Assembly: GCF_036345155.1 (NCBI RefSeq)
Contig: NZ_CP107772.1
Span: 2,604,001 to 2,668,000, forward strand
Direction of reading: 5' to 3'
From: Streptomyces sp. NBC_00582
GTDB lineage: Bacteria > Actinomycetota > Actinomycetes > Streptomycetales > Streptomycetaceae
DNA: 64,000 nt
Shown: piece after piece, positions 16,723 through 25,429 of the stretch
Layout of the letters: each line of letters begins with the position of its first letter
Position numbering within the stretch: position 1 is the first letter of the stretch
Position numbers and translations under genes: made by a program
Notes under the pieces: model-generated
Told to the model about the DNA's origin: nothing
The model's input: the letters and a program-made list of their open reading frames with translations, nothing else
The model's database searches: none

Positions 16723-18111
16723 ATGACCACCAGTCCAAGCGTGTCGCCGATCATCGCCGGTGCCGCACGGTCGCGCGCCCAGGCCGGCGCAACGCTCGCC
16801 GCCGCCGTGCTCGCCTTCTTCGTGATCACTTTCGACGCCGTGGTCGTCAACGTCGCGCTGCCTTCGATCCGGGGCGACCTCGGCGGCGGCATCACCGGCC
16901 TGCAGTGGGTGGTGGACGGGTACACCCTGATGTTCGCCGCGTTGCTGCTGTCCGCCGGCTCGCTGACCGACCGTATCGGTGCGCGCCGCGCGCTCGCCAC
17001 CGGGGTCGCTGTGTTCGCGGTCGCCTCGGCGGCCTGCGGGCTCGCCCCCGGCCTGGGCGTGCTGGTGGCTGCCCGATTCGTCCAGGGCTCGGCGGCCGCG
17101 GTGATGATGCCGGCCTCCATGGCTCTGATCGGCCAGGCTTACCCGGATGAACGGCGGCGGGCGCACGCGGTGGCGATCTGGGCGATGGGCGGTGCGGTGG
17201 CGTCCTCCTCCGGCCCGGTCCTGGGCGGGCTGCTGACCGGGCTGTCGTGGCGTTGGATCTTCTTCATCAACCTGCCCGTCGGGGCGGTGGCGCTGGTGCT
17301 GCTCGCCCGCGCAGCCCGCTCGCCGCACCGGCGCGTCCCCTTCGACTGGACCGGCCAGGTCACCGCGGTCGCGGCGATGGGCGGCCTGACCTACGGGGAG
17401 ATCGAGGCCGGTGCCGACGGCTTCGGCGCCCCCCGGGTCATGACCGCCTTCGCGGTGGCCGTCGTGGCGCTCGCCGCGTTCCTGGCGGCCCAAGCGCGCG
17501 GCAGTCATCCGATGATGCCGCTGGACCTGTTCCGCTCGCGCACGGTGACCATCAGCGTCGGGGTCGGTTTCGCGTTCATCGTCGGCTACTACGGGCTGCC
17601 GTTCGTGATCAGCCTGTACCTGCAGCAGATGCGGGGCCTGTCCGCCCTGGCCACCGGTGCGGCCTTCCTGCCCATGATGCTGATCGGTGCCGTGCTCACC
17701 CCGTTCAGCGCACGCCTCGCGGAGCGGATCGGTGCGCGCACTCTCGTCACCGCGGGCCTGGCCCTGATGAGCGCCGGGCTGGTGATCCTCGCCCTCACCC
17801 CCGCCTCCACACCCGTGTGGGCGATCGCCGCGCTGATGGTTCTGATCGGACTGGCCGGACCGCTGGTGATGCCCCCGGTCACCGCCGTGCTGCTCAACGC
17901 CGTACCGGCCCACCGCGCGGGGGTCGCCAGCGGCGTGTTCAACACCAGCCGGCAGATCGGCGGCGCCCTGGCTGTCGCCGTCTTCGGCGCTCTCCTGGCT
18001 CAACCGGCCGGCTTCCACACCGGCATGCGCGTCAGCCTGCTCATCGCCGCGGCCGTAGCCCTCGCGGCCGCGACCATCAGCCCGGCCCTGACGCCGGCGT
18101 CACGTCCGTGA
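16723..18111 (+). CDS. MFS transporter, DHA2 (14-helix) type
   Basis: 462 residues from ATG 16723. Drug:proton antiporter of the EmrB/QacA type. Helix 1 ends in FDAVVVNVALPSI (motif D1), GSLTDRIGARRAL is motif A, and helix 5 has ASSSGPVLGGLLTGLSWRWI (motif C). Many Ala/Val/Leu-rich spans follow to the C-terminus. It lies in the same direction as the aldo/keto reductase, 141 bp downstream, and may share its transcript. Likely exports the compound handled by the cluster (inference). Confidence 0.9.
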   Translation: MTTSPSVSPIIAGAARSRAQAGATLAAAVLAFFVITFDAVVVNVALPSIRGDLGGGITGLQWVVDGYTLMFAALLLSAGSLTDRIGARRALATGVAVFAVASAACGLAPGLGVLVAARFVQGSAAAVMMPASMALIGQAYPDERRRAHAVAIWAMGGAVASSSGPVLGGLLTGLSWRWIFFINLPVGAVALVLLARAARSPHRRVPFDWTGQVTAVAAMGGLTYGEIEAGADGFGAPRVMTAFAVAVVALAAFLAAQARGSHPMMPLDLFRSRTVTISVGVGFAFIVGYYGLPFVISLYLQQMRGLSALATGAAFLPMMLIGAVLTPFSARLAERIGARTLVTAGLALMSAGLVILALTPASTPVWAIAALMVLIGLAGPLVMPPVTAVLLNAVPAHRAGVASGVFNTSRQIGGALAVAVFGALLAQPAGFHTGMRVSLLIAAAVALAAATISPALTPASRP

Positions 18112-18155
18112 ATCCCGCGGCCCCTCACCGGCACCTACCAGAAGGGAGACCACCC

Positions 18156-18533
18156 ATGACCACGTGGACCAGCGACGAACTGGACAGGATCGCCGCCGCG
18201 GACGAACTGCGGATCGCACCGCTGCGCGGCGACGGCAGCCCGCGCCCGCCTGTACCCATCTGGGTCGTCAGGGACGGCGACAGCCTGTATGTGCGCTCCT
18301 ACCGGGGCCCGGACGGCGCGTGGTACCGGGCCGCCCGAGCCAGCCACCGCGCCCGCATCACCGCCGGAGGTGTCGGGAAGGACGTCACCCTGTCCGAGGA
18401 GAGCGATCCCGGCGTCAACGACCGGCTCGACGCGGCCTACCGCACCAAGTACGGCCGCTACGGCGGCACCTACGTGACCCCCATGGTCGCCGGCCCGGCC
18501 CGGGCCACCACTCTCCAGCTCCTGCCGAGATGA
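18156..18533 (+). CDS. DUF2255 family protein
   Basis: 125 residues from ATG 18156, with GAAGGGAG 8 nt upstream. Flavin-reductase/PPOX-like split-barrel signature: PIWVVRDGDSLYVRSYRG, DGAWYRAARASHRARI and a TPMVAGPARATTLQLLPR end. Such proteins are common partners of MmyB regulators and SDRs in Streptomyces. Probably a cofactor-binding accessory enzyme; no reaction is known to me. Last gene of the plus-strand series. Confidence 0.82.
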   Translation: MTTWTSDELDRIAAADELRIAPLRGDGSPRPPVPIWVVRDGDSLYVRSYRGPDGAWYRAARASHRARITAGGVGKDVTLSEESDPGVNDRLDAAYRTKYGRYGGTYVTPMVAGPARATTLQLLPR

Positions 18534-18559
18534 GGAAGGCGCTGGTTGCCCGGCCGGAT

Positions 18560-18905
18560 CTCGGGCAACGCCGTCTCGGCGTACCGACACCGTGAGCGAG
18601 AAGTGCACCTCCCATTGGTGCGCCATGGAGCGGTGGATGTGGTGGAGAACCGCGGCTATTCGCGGATCTGCCAGCGCGACGGCGGTTTTCCGGGCCTCCT
18701 CCCGGACGTCCGGAACAGGCGGGGTGGCAGAACGGCGGCACCCGAGCCGGGTCGCGGCTCACTCCGTGCATGGCGCCGTGCGGCGCGAAGGCGACGTCTT
18801 CCGCGGTCAACGGCTCGCGGACCCGCCGGGCGGGAGAAACCGGCAGCGGCCCCGTCGCACGGTGTGAAAGCCCTCGCCCGCGTAGGCCCCGAACCGGTTG
18901 CCCCA
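18560..18905 (-). pseudogene. AraC-family regulator remnant
   Basis: Read across frames, the minus strand gives a cupin-like sensor part (FGAYAGEGFHTVRRGRCRFL, then TAEDVAFAPHGAMHG) and a linker plus start of the first HTH (VALADPRIAAVLHHIHRS). At least two frameshifts separate these pieces and the DNA-binding domain is missing. It fills most of the 444-bp gap between the DUF2255 and SDR genes and is probably the lost local regulator. Confidence 0.5.
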
Positions 18906-18977
18906 CTCACCGTCTCGCCGGATCTGGCCGGGCCGCGCCCGACCAGGCCACACCGTGCGGGCTGGCCGGCCCGCTTG

Positions 18978-19745
18978 CTAACGGGCGACGTAGCCGCCGT
19001 CCACCGGCAGCGCGACGCCGACGACGAAGCCGGCGCCGGGGCTGCACAGCCACAGGACGGCTGGGGCGATCTCCTCGGCGGTGCCGAGGCGGTTGATGGG
19101 CTGGTTCGCTTCGGCCTCGGCGCGGTCGAGTTCCCCCTTGGCGATCATGTCGCTGACCATGGGGGTGTCGATGGTGCCGGGGCAGACGGCGTTGATCCGG
19201 ATGCCGCGCGGGGCGTACTCGAGGGCGGCGCTGGTGGTCAGGCCGATGACCCCGTGCTTGGAGGCGTGGTAGGAGGCGCGCCCGGGCAGGCCGACCAGCC
19301 CCCCGAGCGAAGAGCAGTTCACGATGGCGCCGCTGCCCTGCGTGCGCATGTGCCGCAGCTCGTGCTTCATGCAGGCCCACACGCCGCGCAGGTTGATGGC
19401 ATTGACGCGGTCGAACCGTTCGGCGGGCTCGTCGGCCGCGTCGCTCGGCGGGATCTGGATGCCGGCGTTGTTGTAGGCCATGTCCAGGCGGCCGAAGGTC
19501 TCCACAGTACGGTCGACCGCGGCGGCGACCTGGTCCTCGTCGGTGACGTCGCAGGGCAGGCCGAGAACCTGGTGCCCGGCTGCGGCGAGTTCGTCTGTCG
19601 CTGTCTTCAGCGCGCCCGCGTCGAGGTCGGTGAGGGTGACCGCGGCACCGGAGGCGGCGAAGGCACGGGCCGCGGCCAGGCCCATTCCGGAGGCGGCGCC
19701 GGTGACGAAGGCGACCTGGCCGGTGAAGTCGTAGGTGGGATTCAT
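18978..19745 (-). CDS. Short-chain dehydrogenase/reductase (classical SDR)
   Basis: 255 residues; ATG 19745 with AAGGAG just upstream. Rossmann NAD(P) site TGAASGMG (residues 15-22), structural NNAG, catalytic Ser in NCSSLGG and YHASK (Tyr/Lys), then PGTIDTPM. Asp after the second strand (LTDLDAG) favours NAD. Length is normal. Downstream of the MFS gene at 19987 by 241 bp on the same strand, so it may have its own promoter. Confidence 0.93.
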   Translation of the reverse strand: MNPTYDFTGQVAFVTGAASGMGLAAARAFAASGAAVTLTDLDAGALKTATDELAAAGHQVLGLPCDVTDEDQVAAAVDRTVETFGRLDMAYNNAGIQIPPSDAADEPAERFDRVNAINLRGVWACMKHELRHMRTQGSGAIVNCSSLGGLVGLPGRASYHASKHGVIGLTTSAALEYAPRGIRINAVCPGTIDTPMVSDMIAKGELDRAEAEANQPINRLGTAEEIAPAVLWLCSPGAGFVVGVALPVDGGYVAR

Positions 19746-19986
19746 CGGAACTCCTTGCGGGGTGAAGTGCGCATCGAGCGGTGTGACCGCTGAACGACGA
19801 GTGCCTACCTGGTGGTGACGGCGGCGGCGTGTCCAACGGCCAGAGCACCGCGGTGACAACCCAGAAACGAGCTGAGCGCCATTCCACGAATGAAGGGGGA
19901 AGCCGGGCTGCCTTCGGCTGCCCGCACCCTGCTGCGCCGCTGGTCTCCGGGGTGGGACTTTGCGGCCGGCAAGACGCGGATGGGGA

Positions 19987-21243
19987 TCAGCACCGGGACG
20001 GCACCTGTGCGGTGTCGGCTGCGTCTGCGGAGGCGGGGGCGGTGCTCTGGGCCACGATCCGTGCCGGGTTGCGGGGGCCGCTGAGGGCCAGGGCGATGAG
20101 CGGCATGAGGGTGAGGGCGGCGGAGACGGTGCCGACCAGGGCCGGGCCGGTCAGGCCGAGGGAGGTGTCGAGGGCCTGGCCCGCCAGGGCTGAGCCGGCG
20201 GCGATGCCGGTGTTGTAGGCGGAGGTGGTCAACGCCGAGGTGAGGGTGGGGGCGTCGCCTGCGAAGCGGACGGCGAGGGAGGTGACGACGGGGTTGACGG
20301 TGAACCCGGCCAGAGCCATGACGAAGACCAGGGAGACGGCGGTGACGGGCCTCGTCGACAGAGGGATCATCAGGAGCAGCGCCAGGGCGGTGACCGCCGC
20401 CGCGGTGATGGTGGTGGCCATCGGGCGGCGGTCGCCGAGCCGGCCGCCGATGGCGGTGCCGCCCAGGGCGCCGAGGCCGAAGACGATCAGGACGAGCGGG
20501 ACGGCCCCGGCGGGAATGCCGACGCGGTCGGTCAACAGCGGGGTGATGTAGGTGTAGGTCGCCAGGACACCGCCCATGATCAGGACGGCGGCGGCCAGGG
20601 CCAGCCACAGCCGCCCCTGCCGCAGGGCACGGACCTCGGCCCGCACCGACACCTCGGCCCGCTGCTCCGTCCGGGGAATGAACCGGCCGACGAACACGGC
20701 GGCCAGGGTGGCGAGGACGGCCAGCGCCCAGTAGGGGCCCCGCCAGCCGGTGTAGTGGCCGACGAAGGAACCGATCGGCACGCCGACGACGTTGGCCAGG
20801 GTCAGGCCGCCCATCATGACGCCGACCGCCCAGGTGGCCCGCGCGGGCCCCGCGGCAGCGGTGGCGATGACGAACCCGACGGCCCAGAACGCGCCGGTGG
20901 CCAGCGCGGTCACGAACCGGGCGGCCAGGACGATCGTGAAGGAGGAGCTCACGGCCGCGACGACGTGACCGAGGGCGAAGACCCCCAGGGCCAGGACGAG
21001 GGTCAGGCGCCTGGGCAGGCGCAGTGTGGCCAGGGCCATGGCCGGCCCGCCGACGATCATGCCGACGGCGAAGGTGGTGATCAGCAGACCGGCGTGGGAG
21101 ACGCCGACGCCGAGGTCACCGGCGATCTGCGGCAGGAGCCCGGCGACGACGAACTCGGTGGTGCCCATCAGGAATGTGCCGGCGGCGAGCACCCAGACGA
21201 CGAAGGGCAGCTTGCTCATGGGGGTGTCGGCTGCGGAAGGCAT
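19987..21243 (-). CDS. MFS transporter, DHA1 (12-helix) type
   Basis: 418 residues. Helix 1 carries the AGTFLMGTTEFVVAGLLPQI signature of the sugar-efflux/chloramphenicol-exporter branch (AraJ/CmlR-like). Motif A is partly degenerate (ATLRLPRRL) and GVPIGSFVGHYTGWRGPY matches motif C. Starts 32 bp after the lipoprotein gene, so it belongs to the minus-strand operon running from the SDR at 22486. Likely an efflux pump for a small hydrophobic or quinone-like substrate (inference). Confidence 0.9.
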   Translation of the reverse strand: MPSAADTPMSKLPFVVWVLAAGTFLMGTTEFVVAGLLPQIAGDLGVGVSHAGLLITTFAVGMIVGGPAMALATLRLPRRLTLVLALGVFALGHVVAAVSSSFTIVLAARFVTALATGAFWAVGFVIATAAAGPARATWAVGVMMGGLTLANVVGVPIGSFVGHYTGWRGPYWALAVLATLAAVFVGRFIPRTEQRAEVSVRAEVRALRQGRLWLALAAAVLIMGGVLATYTYITPLLTDRVGIPAGAVPLVLIVFGLGALGGTAIGGRLGDRRPMATTITAAAVTALALLLMIPLSTRPVTAVSLVFVMALAGFTVNPVVTSLAVRFAGDAPTLTSALTTSAYNTGIAAGSALAGQALDTSLGLTGPALVGTVSAALTLMPLIALALSGPRNPARIVAQSTAPASADAADTAQVPSRC

Positions 21244-21275
21244 GCAGGTACTTCTCTTCTTCTCAGGTGTCGAGC

Positions 21276-21803
21276 TCAGGAGTCGGCTTCGATGGTGATG
21301 CGGTCGGCGCCGCCGAGCTGATCGGCGCTGACGTCGAGGTGGCCGAGGATGAGCAGGTCGGCGGAGGGGGCAGGACCGTTGCGGTAGAAGAGGGCCAGGT
21401 TGCCCCAGGGCGCGTAGTGGGCGATGTCGCCGACCTTGGCCGCGGCCGGTGCGGGAGCGCCGGAGGTGTCCAGCTTGCGCGGCAGGTCGGCGATCCGCTC
21501 CGTGCTGTGGAAGTCCTCCAGGTCCAGGGTCAGCGGGAGCAGCCTGGCGAAGTCGCGGGCGGCGGGGCTGTCGTTCAAGGTGGCATCGACGCGGTGGCCG
21601 TCGAGGGTGACCCGGATGTTCATGGCGCTGCTCCTGTCGGAGGGGGATGATGCGGCCGAGGGTGCCGCCTCATGCCGCCCCGGGGAGGAAGCGGCGGAGG
21701 TGGGCGTGGCGTGGGGGGAGCCGCTGGAGCAGGCGGTCAGGGCCAGCAGCACCGTGGCCGCCGGAGCGACGCGGATGAGCCGGCGGCGGATGGCGGAGTT
21801 CAT
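21276..21803 (-). CDS. Cyclophilin-like lipoprotein
   Basis: 175 residues from ATG 21803. N-terminal lipoprotein signal RRRLIRVAPAATVLLALTAC, with the lipobox LTAC giving Cys at residue 25. A Ser/Ala/Pro-rich linker is followed by a cyclophilin_like domain (residues 62-175): IRVTLDGHRVDATLNDSPAA, FARLLPLTLDLEDF and YAPWGNLALFYRN. These lack the isomerase active-site residues and are of unknown role. A plain intracellular version would start at the internal Met 61. Spacing of 17 bp to the SDR upstream and 32 bp to the MFS gene downstream indicates an operon. Confidence 0.85.
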   Translation of the reverse strand: MNSAIRRRLIRVAPAATVLLALTACSSGSPHATPTSAASSPGRHEAAPSAASSPSDRSSAMNIRVTLDGHRVDATLNDSPAARDFARLLPLTLDLEDFHSTERIADLPRKLDTSGAPAPAAAKVGDIAHYAPWGNLALFYRNGPAPSADLLILGHLDVSADQLGGADRITIEADS

Positions 21804-21820
21804 ACGAGTCTTCGGTGTCG

Positions 21821-22486
21821 TTACGTCGGCATGGGCTCGGAGTAGTGCCGGAAGGCGCCGCGCTCGGCGTGGAGGGCGTACAGGCGCTTGGCCAGGGCCT
21901 GGGGGCTGGAGTGTTCGGCGTCGGGCCTGATCGCACCGGGGACGATCAGCTGCGCGACGTGGATGTTCTCGCCGGCGAGGGCGTCGTGGAGCATCGCGGC
22001 GTAGGCGCTCTCGGCGGCGAACGCGATCGAGGTGCCCGCGCGCTCGGGGTGCGGCCGTACGGCGCTGCCGCCGTTGACGAACAGCAGCGTGCCCCAGCCC
22101 AGAGCTCGCATGCCGGGCAGGACGGCGTTCACGGCCGTGACCGGGCCCTTGACGGAGAAGGCCAGCGGGTCGTCGAGGTCGGTGGCAGTGGTGTCGAGGA
22201 CCGGCCTCATGAAGTCGCCTCGGGGCACCGGGCTGTACTGGAGGATCTCGATGGGCCCCAGCGTGTCGGCGGCTGCGTGCAGGGCCGCGGTGAGGGAGGC
22301 GGGATCGAGGACGTCGGCGGCGAAGCCCCGGGCCTTGATGCCGTCGCGGGCCAGCTCGGCCGTGAGGCCATCCAGATGTTCGGTGCTGCGCGCGATCAGG
22401 GCGACGGTGTGGCCGGCGGTCCCGAAGCGGCGTGCGGCGGCCACACCGAGGCCGGGACCGGCGCCTATGAGAGCGAAGGTGGTCAC
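21821..22486 (-). CDS. SDR-family oxidoreductase (atypical)
   Basis: 221 residues from a GTG at 22486 (VTTFALIGAGPGLGVAAARR); the frame is open further upstream but the glycine motif fixes the start. NAD(P) motif GAGPGLG. The usual YxxxK is not clear: the region reads AFAAESAYAAMLHDALAG, so catalysis may be altered. This matches the short SDRs with GAGPGLGxA seen beside MmyB regulators in Streptomyces. Its leader contains a tandem repeat (see 22487-22530). Confidence 0.8.
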   Translation of the reverse strand: MTTFALIGAGPGLGVAAARRFGTAGHTVALIARSTEHLDGLTAELARDGIKARGFAADVLDPASLTAALHAAADTLGPIEILQYSPVPRGDFMRPVLDTTATDLDDPLAFSVKGPVTAVNAVLPGMRALGWGTLLFVNGGSAVRPHPERAGTSIAFAAESAYAAMLHDALAGENIHVAQLIVPGAIRPDAEHSSPQALAKRLYALHAERGAFRHYSEPMPT

Positions 22487-22530
22487 AGTGAGTCCTTGAA
22501 AGGGGACGGTGAGTCCTTGAAAGGGGGTGG
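22487..22530 (-). repeat. Tandem 21-22 bp repeat in the SDR leader
   Basis: GTGAGTCCTTGAAAGGGG occurs twice in a row on the plus strand (about 22488-22505 and 22510-22527). Read on the minus strand, each unit contains AAGGACTCAC, so the ribosome-binding site of the SDR gene has been duplicated. It may be a slippage product or a paired operator. Confidence 0.6.
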
Positions 22531-22631
22531 TTCTGACTTGCGGGCCCGGAGGAAGGGGGGCCGGTCCTGCTCGTGCTGACCGGGACGGGGTCACCGTCCA
22601 CGCCGGCTCGCTCAGGGCAGGACGTGCGTGG

Positions 22632-23648
22632 TCACGGCTTGAGCAGGGCCTTGATGGCGCGGCGTTCGTCCATGGCCTTGTAGCCCTCGGCGACCTGCTC
22701 CAGGGGCAGCGTGAGGTCGAAGACCCTGCCCGGGTTGATGCGGCCGTCGAAGACGCGCTGGATGAGGTCGGGCAGGTAGCCGCGCACGGGGGCCGGGCCG
22801 CCGCGCAGGCCGACGTGGGAGAAGAACAGCTCCTGGCCGTCGATCTCCACGCCGTGCGGGACGCCGACGAAGCCGACGTTGCCGCCCGGGCGGGTGGAGT
22901 GCAGGGCCTGCCGCATGGCCTCGGGGGTGCCGACGCACTCCAGCACGCTGTCGGCGCCGACGCCGCCGGTCAGGTCCTTGATGCGGGCCACGCCTTCCTC
23001 GCCGCGCTCGGTGACGATGTCGGTGGCGCCGAACTCCCGGGCGAGATTCTGCCGGGACTCGTGGCGGCTCATGGTGATGATCCGCTCGGCGCCCATCTCC
23101 TTGGCGGCGATGACGCCGCACAGCCCGACCGCGCCGTCACCGACCACTACAGCGGTGGAGCCGGGCTTGACCTCGGCGGCCCGGGCCGCGTACCAGCCGG
23201 TGCCCATGACGTCGGACAGGGTGAGCAGACTGGGCAGGAACTCCTCAGCCGGGTTCTCGTCAGTGGCGACGAGGGTGCCCTGGGCGTTGGGGATGCGGAC
23301 GTAGTCGGCCTGGCAGGTCGACATGAACTCGCGGTGCACACAGCTGGACTGGTAGCCCGCCCGGCAGTTCGCACAAGTGTTGTCAGAGGTGGCGAAGGAT
23401 CCGATGACGAACTGGCACGGCTTGACGGCGGTGACCTCGGCTCCGACCTCCTCGACGATGCCGACGTACTCGTGGCCCATCGGATGGGGCTCGTCGACGG
23501 GCTCCGCACCGCGGTACGGCCACAGGTCCGAGCCGCACACGCAGGTGACGACGGTGCGGATGATCGCGTCGGTGGGACGGATGATCTTCGGGTCGTCCAG
23601 CGTTTCGAAGCGGATGTCGCCGGGGGCATGGATGACTGCTCCGCGCAT
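22632..23648 (-). CDS. Zinc-dependent alcohol dehydrogenase (MDR family)
   Basis: 338 residues from ATG 23648. Catalytic zinc ligands: CVCGSDLWPYRG (Cys), GHEYVG (His-Glu). A structural-zinc-like cysteine group follows (CANCRAGYQSSC). NAD(P) motif VVVGDGAVGLCGV. Resembles the group often annotated as formaldehyde or threonine-type dehydrogenases. First gene of the minus-strand operon and divergent from the MmyB regulator at 23852, which probably controls it. Confidence 0.92.
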   Translation of the reverse strand: MRGAVIHAPGDIRFETLDDPKIIRPTDAIIRTVVTCVCGSDLWPYRGAEPVDEPHPMGHEYVGIVEEVGAEVTAVKPCQFVIGSFATSDNTCANCRAGYQSSCVHREFMSTCQADYVRIPNAQGTLVATDENPAEEFLPSLLTLSDVMGTGWYAARAAEVKPGSTAVVVGDGAVGLCGVIAAKEMGAERIITMSRHESRQNLAREFGATDIVTERGEEGVARIKDLTGGVGADSVLECVGTPEAMRQALHSTRPGGNVGFVGVPHGVEIDGQELFFSHVGLRGGPAPVRGYLPDLIQRVFDGRINPGRVFDLTLPLEQVAEGYKAMDERRAIKALLKP

Positions 23649-23851
23649 GATGATCCTTCTTTCGCTACCAGGAGTGACTGTCGGCCGGTCCCGGACGGCA
23701 GACGGGTGACATGCTCCGTCCGGGTGCCTGGCATCGAGAGTCACACGCGTGGGTGGGTGCGAAAAGCGGAGAAATCCATCCGGGGAGAGCCACATCCTGG
23801 GAGGAAACTCTCCCCCCTTGCCGAGGTGCGATCGGTGTCATCCTGGGCAGC

Positions 23852-24721
23852 ATGACCAGCAACGCACCCCTCAACGAGCTGGGCGAATTTCTCAAGAAGC
23901 GCCGGTCCGAGCTGAGCCCGCGCACGGTCGGGCTGCCCGAGACGGGCGGCCCCCGCCGGGTCGCGGGGCTGCGCCGGGAGGAGGTCGCCCAGCTGGCCTC
24001 GATCAGCACCGACTACTACACCCGGCTGGAGCAGGGCCGCATGCAGGCGTCCGCGCCCGTGCTCGAGACCCTCGCACGGGTGCTGCACCTGGACGACGAC
24101 GAGCGGGGCTACCTCTTCCGTCTCGCGGGCAAGCCCACCACCCGCACGCGCCGCCGCGGCCGGCAGACGGTCCAGCCGCAGCTGCAGCGCGTCCTGGACG
24201 ACCTCACCGCCACGCCGGCCATCGTGCAGGGCCGGCGCGGGGACGTCCTCGCCTGGAACGCGCTGGCCTCCGCGATGGTCACCGATTTCGCCGCCATTCC
24301 GGAGAAGCACCGCAACTATCCGCGGCTCATCTTCACCGAGCCGGCCATGCGCACCTTGTACGCGGACTGGGAGAACGCCGCGCGTACCGCCGTGGCGCAG
24401 CTGCGAATGGAGGCCGCCAACTATCCCGAGGACTCCCGGCTGAGCACGCTGGTCGGGGAACTCTCCACCCGTGACCAGCAGTTCGCGCGATGGTGGGGAG
24501 ATCACCGGGTGGCCGCCCGGACCGTCGGCACGAAGACCCTCAATCATCCGGTCGTGGGCGAGCTGGTCCTCGACTGGGACACGTACACCGCCAACACGGA
24601 CCCCGACCAGCACCTGACCGTCTGGACCGCAGAGCCCGGTTCCCCCACCCACGAGCGCCTGCGCATCCTCGCCTCCTGGGCCGCCGACCAGGACCTGGCC
24701 CCCTCCTCCGCCCTCGCCTGA
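23852..24721 (+). CDS. XRE-family regulator with MmyB-like ligand-binding domain
   Basis: 289 residues from ATG 23852 (MTSNAPLNELG). HTH region PRRVAGLRREEVAQLASIS and YYTRLEQGR; MmyB pocket with DVLAWNALASAMV, FTEPAMRTLYADWENAARTA and LNHPVVGELVLDWD. Distinct from its relative at 13699 but with the same layout. Divergent from the alcohol dehydrogenase across a 203-bp promoter region, so it probably regulates that operon. The two MmyB genes bracket the whole redox cluster. Confidence 0.92.
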   Translation: MTSNAPLNELGEFLKKRRSELSPRTVGLPETGGPRRVAGLRREEVAQLASISTDYYTRLEQGRMQASAPVLETLARVLHLDDDERGYLFRLAGKPTTRTRRRGRQTVQPQLQRVLDDLTATPAIVQGRRGDVLAWNALASAMVTDFAAIPEKHRNYPRLIFTEPAMRTLYADWENAARTAVAQLRMEAANYPEDSRLSTLVGELSTRDQQFARWWGDHRVAARTVGTKTLNHPVVGELVLDWDTYTANTDPDQHLTVWTAEPGSPTHERLRILASWAADQDLAPSSALA

Positions 24722-24778
24722 ACCCCGGGCGGCCGGACAGAGCCTCCAGCCACGCGCGACGTCCGTGGCCGCGCCCGC

Positions 24779-25429
24779 TCAGACGGCGGTCCGCAGCGCA
24801 GGCGCACGGTCTCGGTGGATCGGACCGGACAGCCCGGACAAGGGGCGACCGGTGGCGTGGTTGCCGGCGGCGATGATCTCCGCGGTGATGGAGACCGCCG
24901 TCTCCTCGGGGGTACGGGCACCGAGGTCCAGGCCGATCGGGGAGCACAACCGGGCCAGTTGCTCCTGCGGCACGCCTGCCTCGGTCAGCAGGCGCAGCCG
25001 CTCCTCGTGGGTGCGCCGGGAGCCCATCGCTCCTACGTAGGCCACGGGCAGGGTGAGTGCGTGGCGCAACAGCGGGATGTCGAACTTGGCGTCGTGGGTG
25101 AGGACGCAGACGACCGTCCGTGCGTCCACCCGTGTGCGCTGCAGGTAGCGGTGGGGCCAGTCGACGACGACCTCGTCGGCGTGCGGGAAACGGGCCCGGG
25201 CGGCGAAGACGGGCCGTGCGTCGCACACCGTGACCCGGTATCCCAGGAAGGCCCCGGCCCGGCTGAGAGCGGCGGCGAAGTCGACCGCGCCGAAGATCAG
25301 CATGCGTGGACGGGACGCGTGGACGTGGACGAGCACATTCAGTGGCTGCGGACAGCCCTCGCCGGTGCCGCCGATCGTGACGCGGCTCGTGCGTCCCGCC
25401 CGCAGCAAAGCCCGGGCTTCCTCCGCCAC
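24779..25429 (-). CDS. XdhC-family protein, N-terminal domain missing
   Basis: 216 residues from a GTG at 25429. The sequence is the C-terminal Rossmann-like half of XdhC/CoxI proteins, which serve in molybdenum cofactor sulfuration and insertion: PRMLIFGAVDFAAALSRAG, VTVCDARPVFAARARFP, VLTHDAKFDIPLLRHAL, YVGAMGSRRTH and PIGLDLGARTPEETAVSI. Full-length family members have an additional N-terminal domain of about 100-150 residues. Here the frame upstream of 25429 loses resemblance within 25-30 codons, beside IS-scar DNA, so it is probably truncated. No xanthine dehydrogenase genes are adjacent. Confidence 0.75.
   Translation of the reverse strand: MAEEARALLRAGRTSRVTIGGTGEGCPQPLNVLVHVHASRPRMLIFGAVDFAAALSRAGAFLGYRVTVCDARPVFAARARFPHADEVVVDWPHRYLQRTRVDARTVVCVLTHDAKFDIPLLRHALTLPVAYVGAMGSRRTHEERLRLLTEAGVPQEQLARLCSPIGLDLGARTPEETAVSITAEIIAAGNHATGRPLSGLSGPIHRDRAPALRTAV

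Noticed and set aside
15544..18018. 824-codon minus-strand frame
   Set aside because: Antisense of the aldo/keto reductase and MFS genes; Gly/Gln/Arg/His-rich composition typical of high-GC shadows.
13699..24721. Secondary-metabolite gene cluster
   Set aside because: There are oxidoreductases, exporters and regulators, but no polyketide, peptide, terpene or RiPP core gene.
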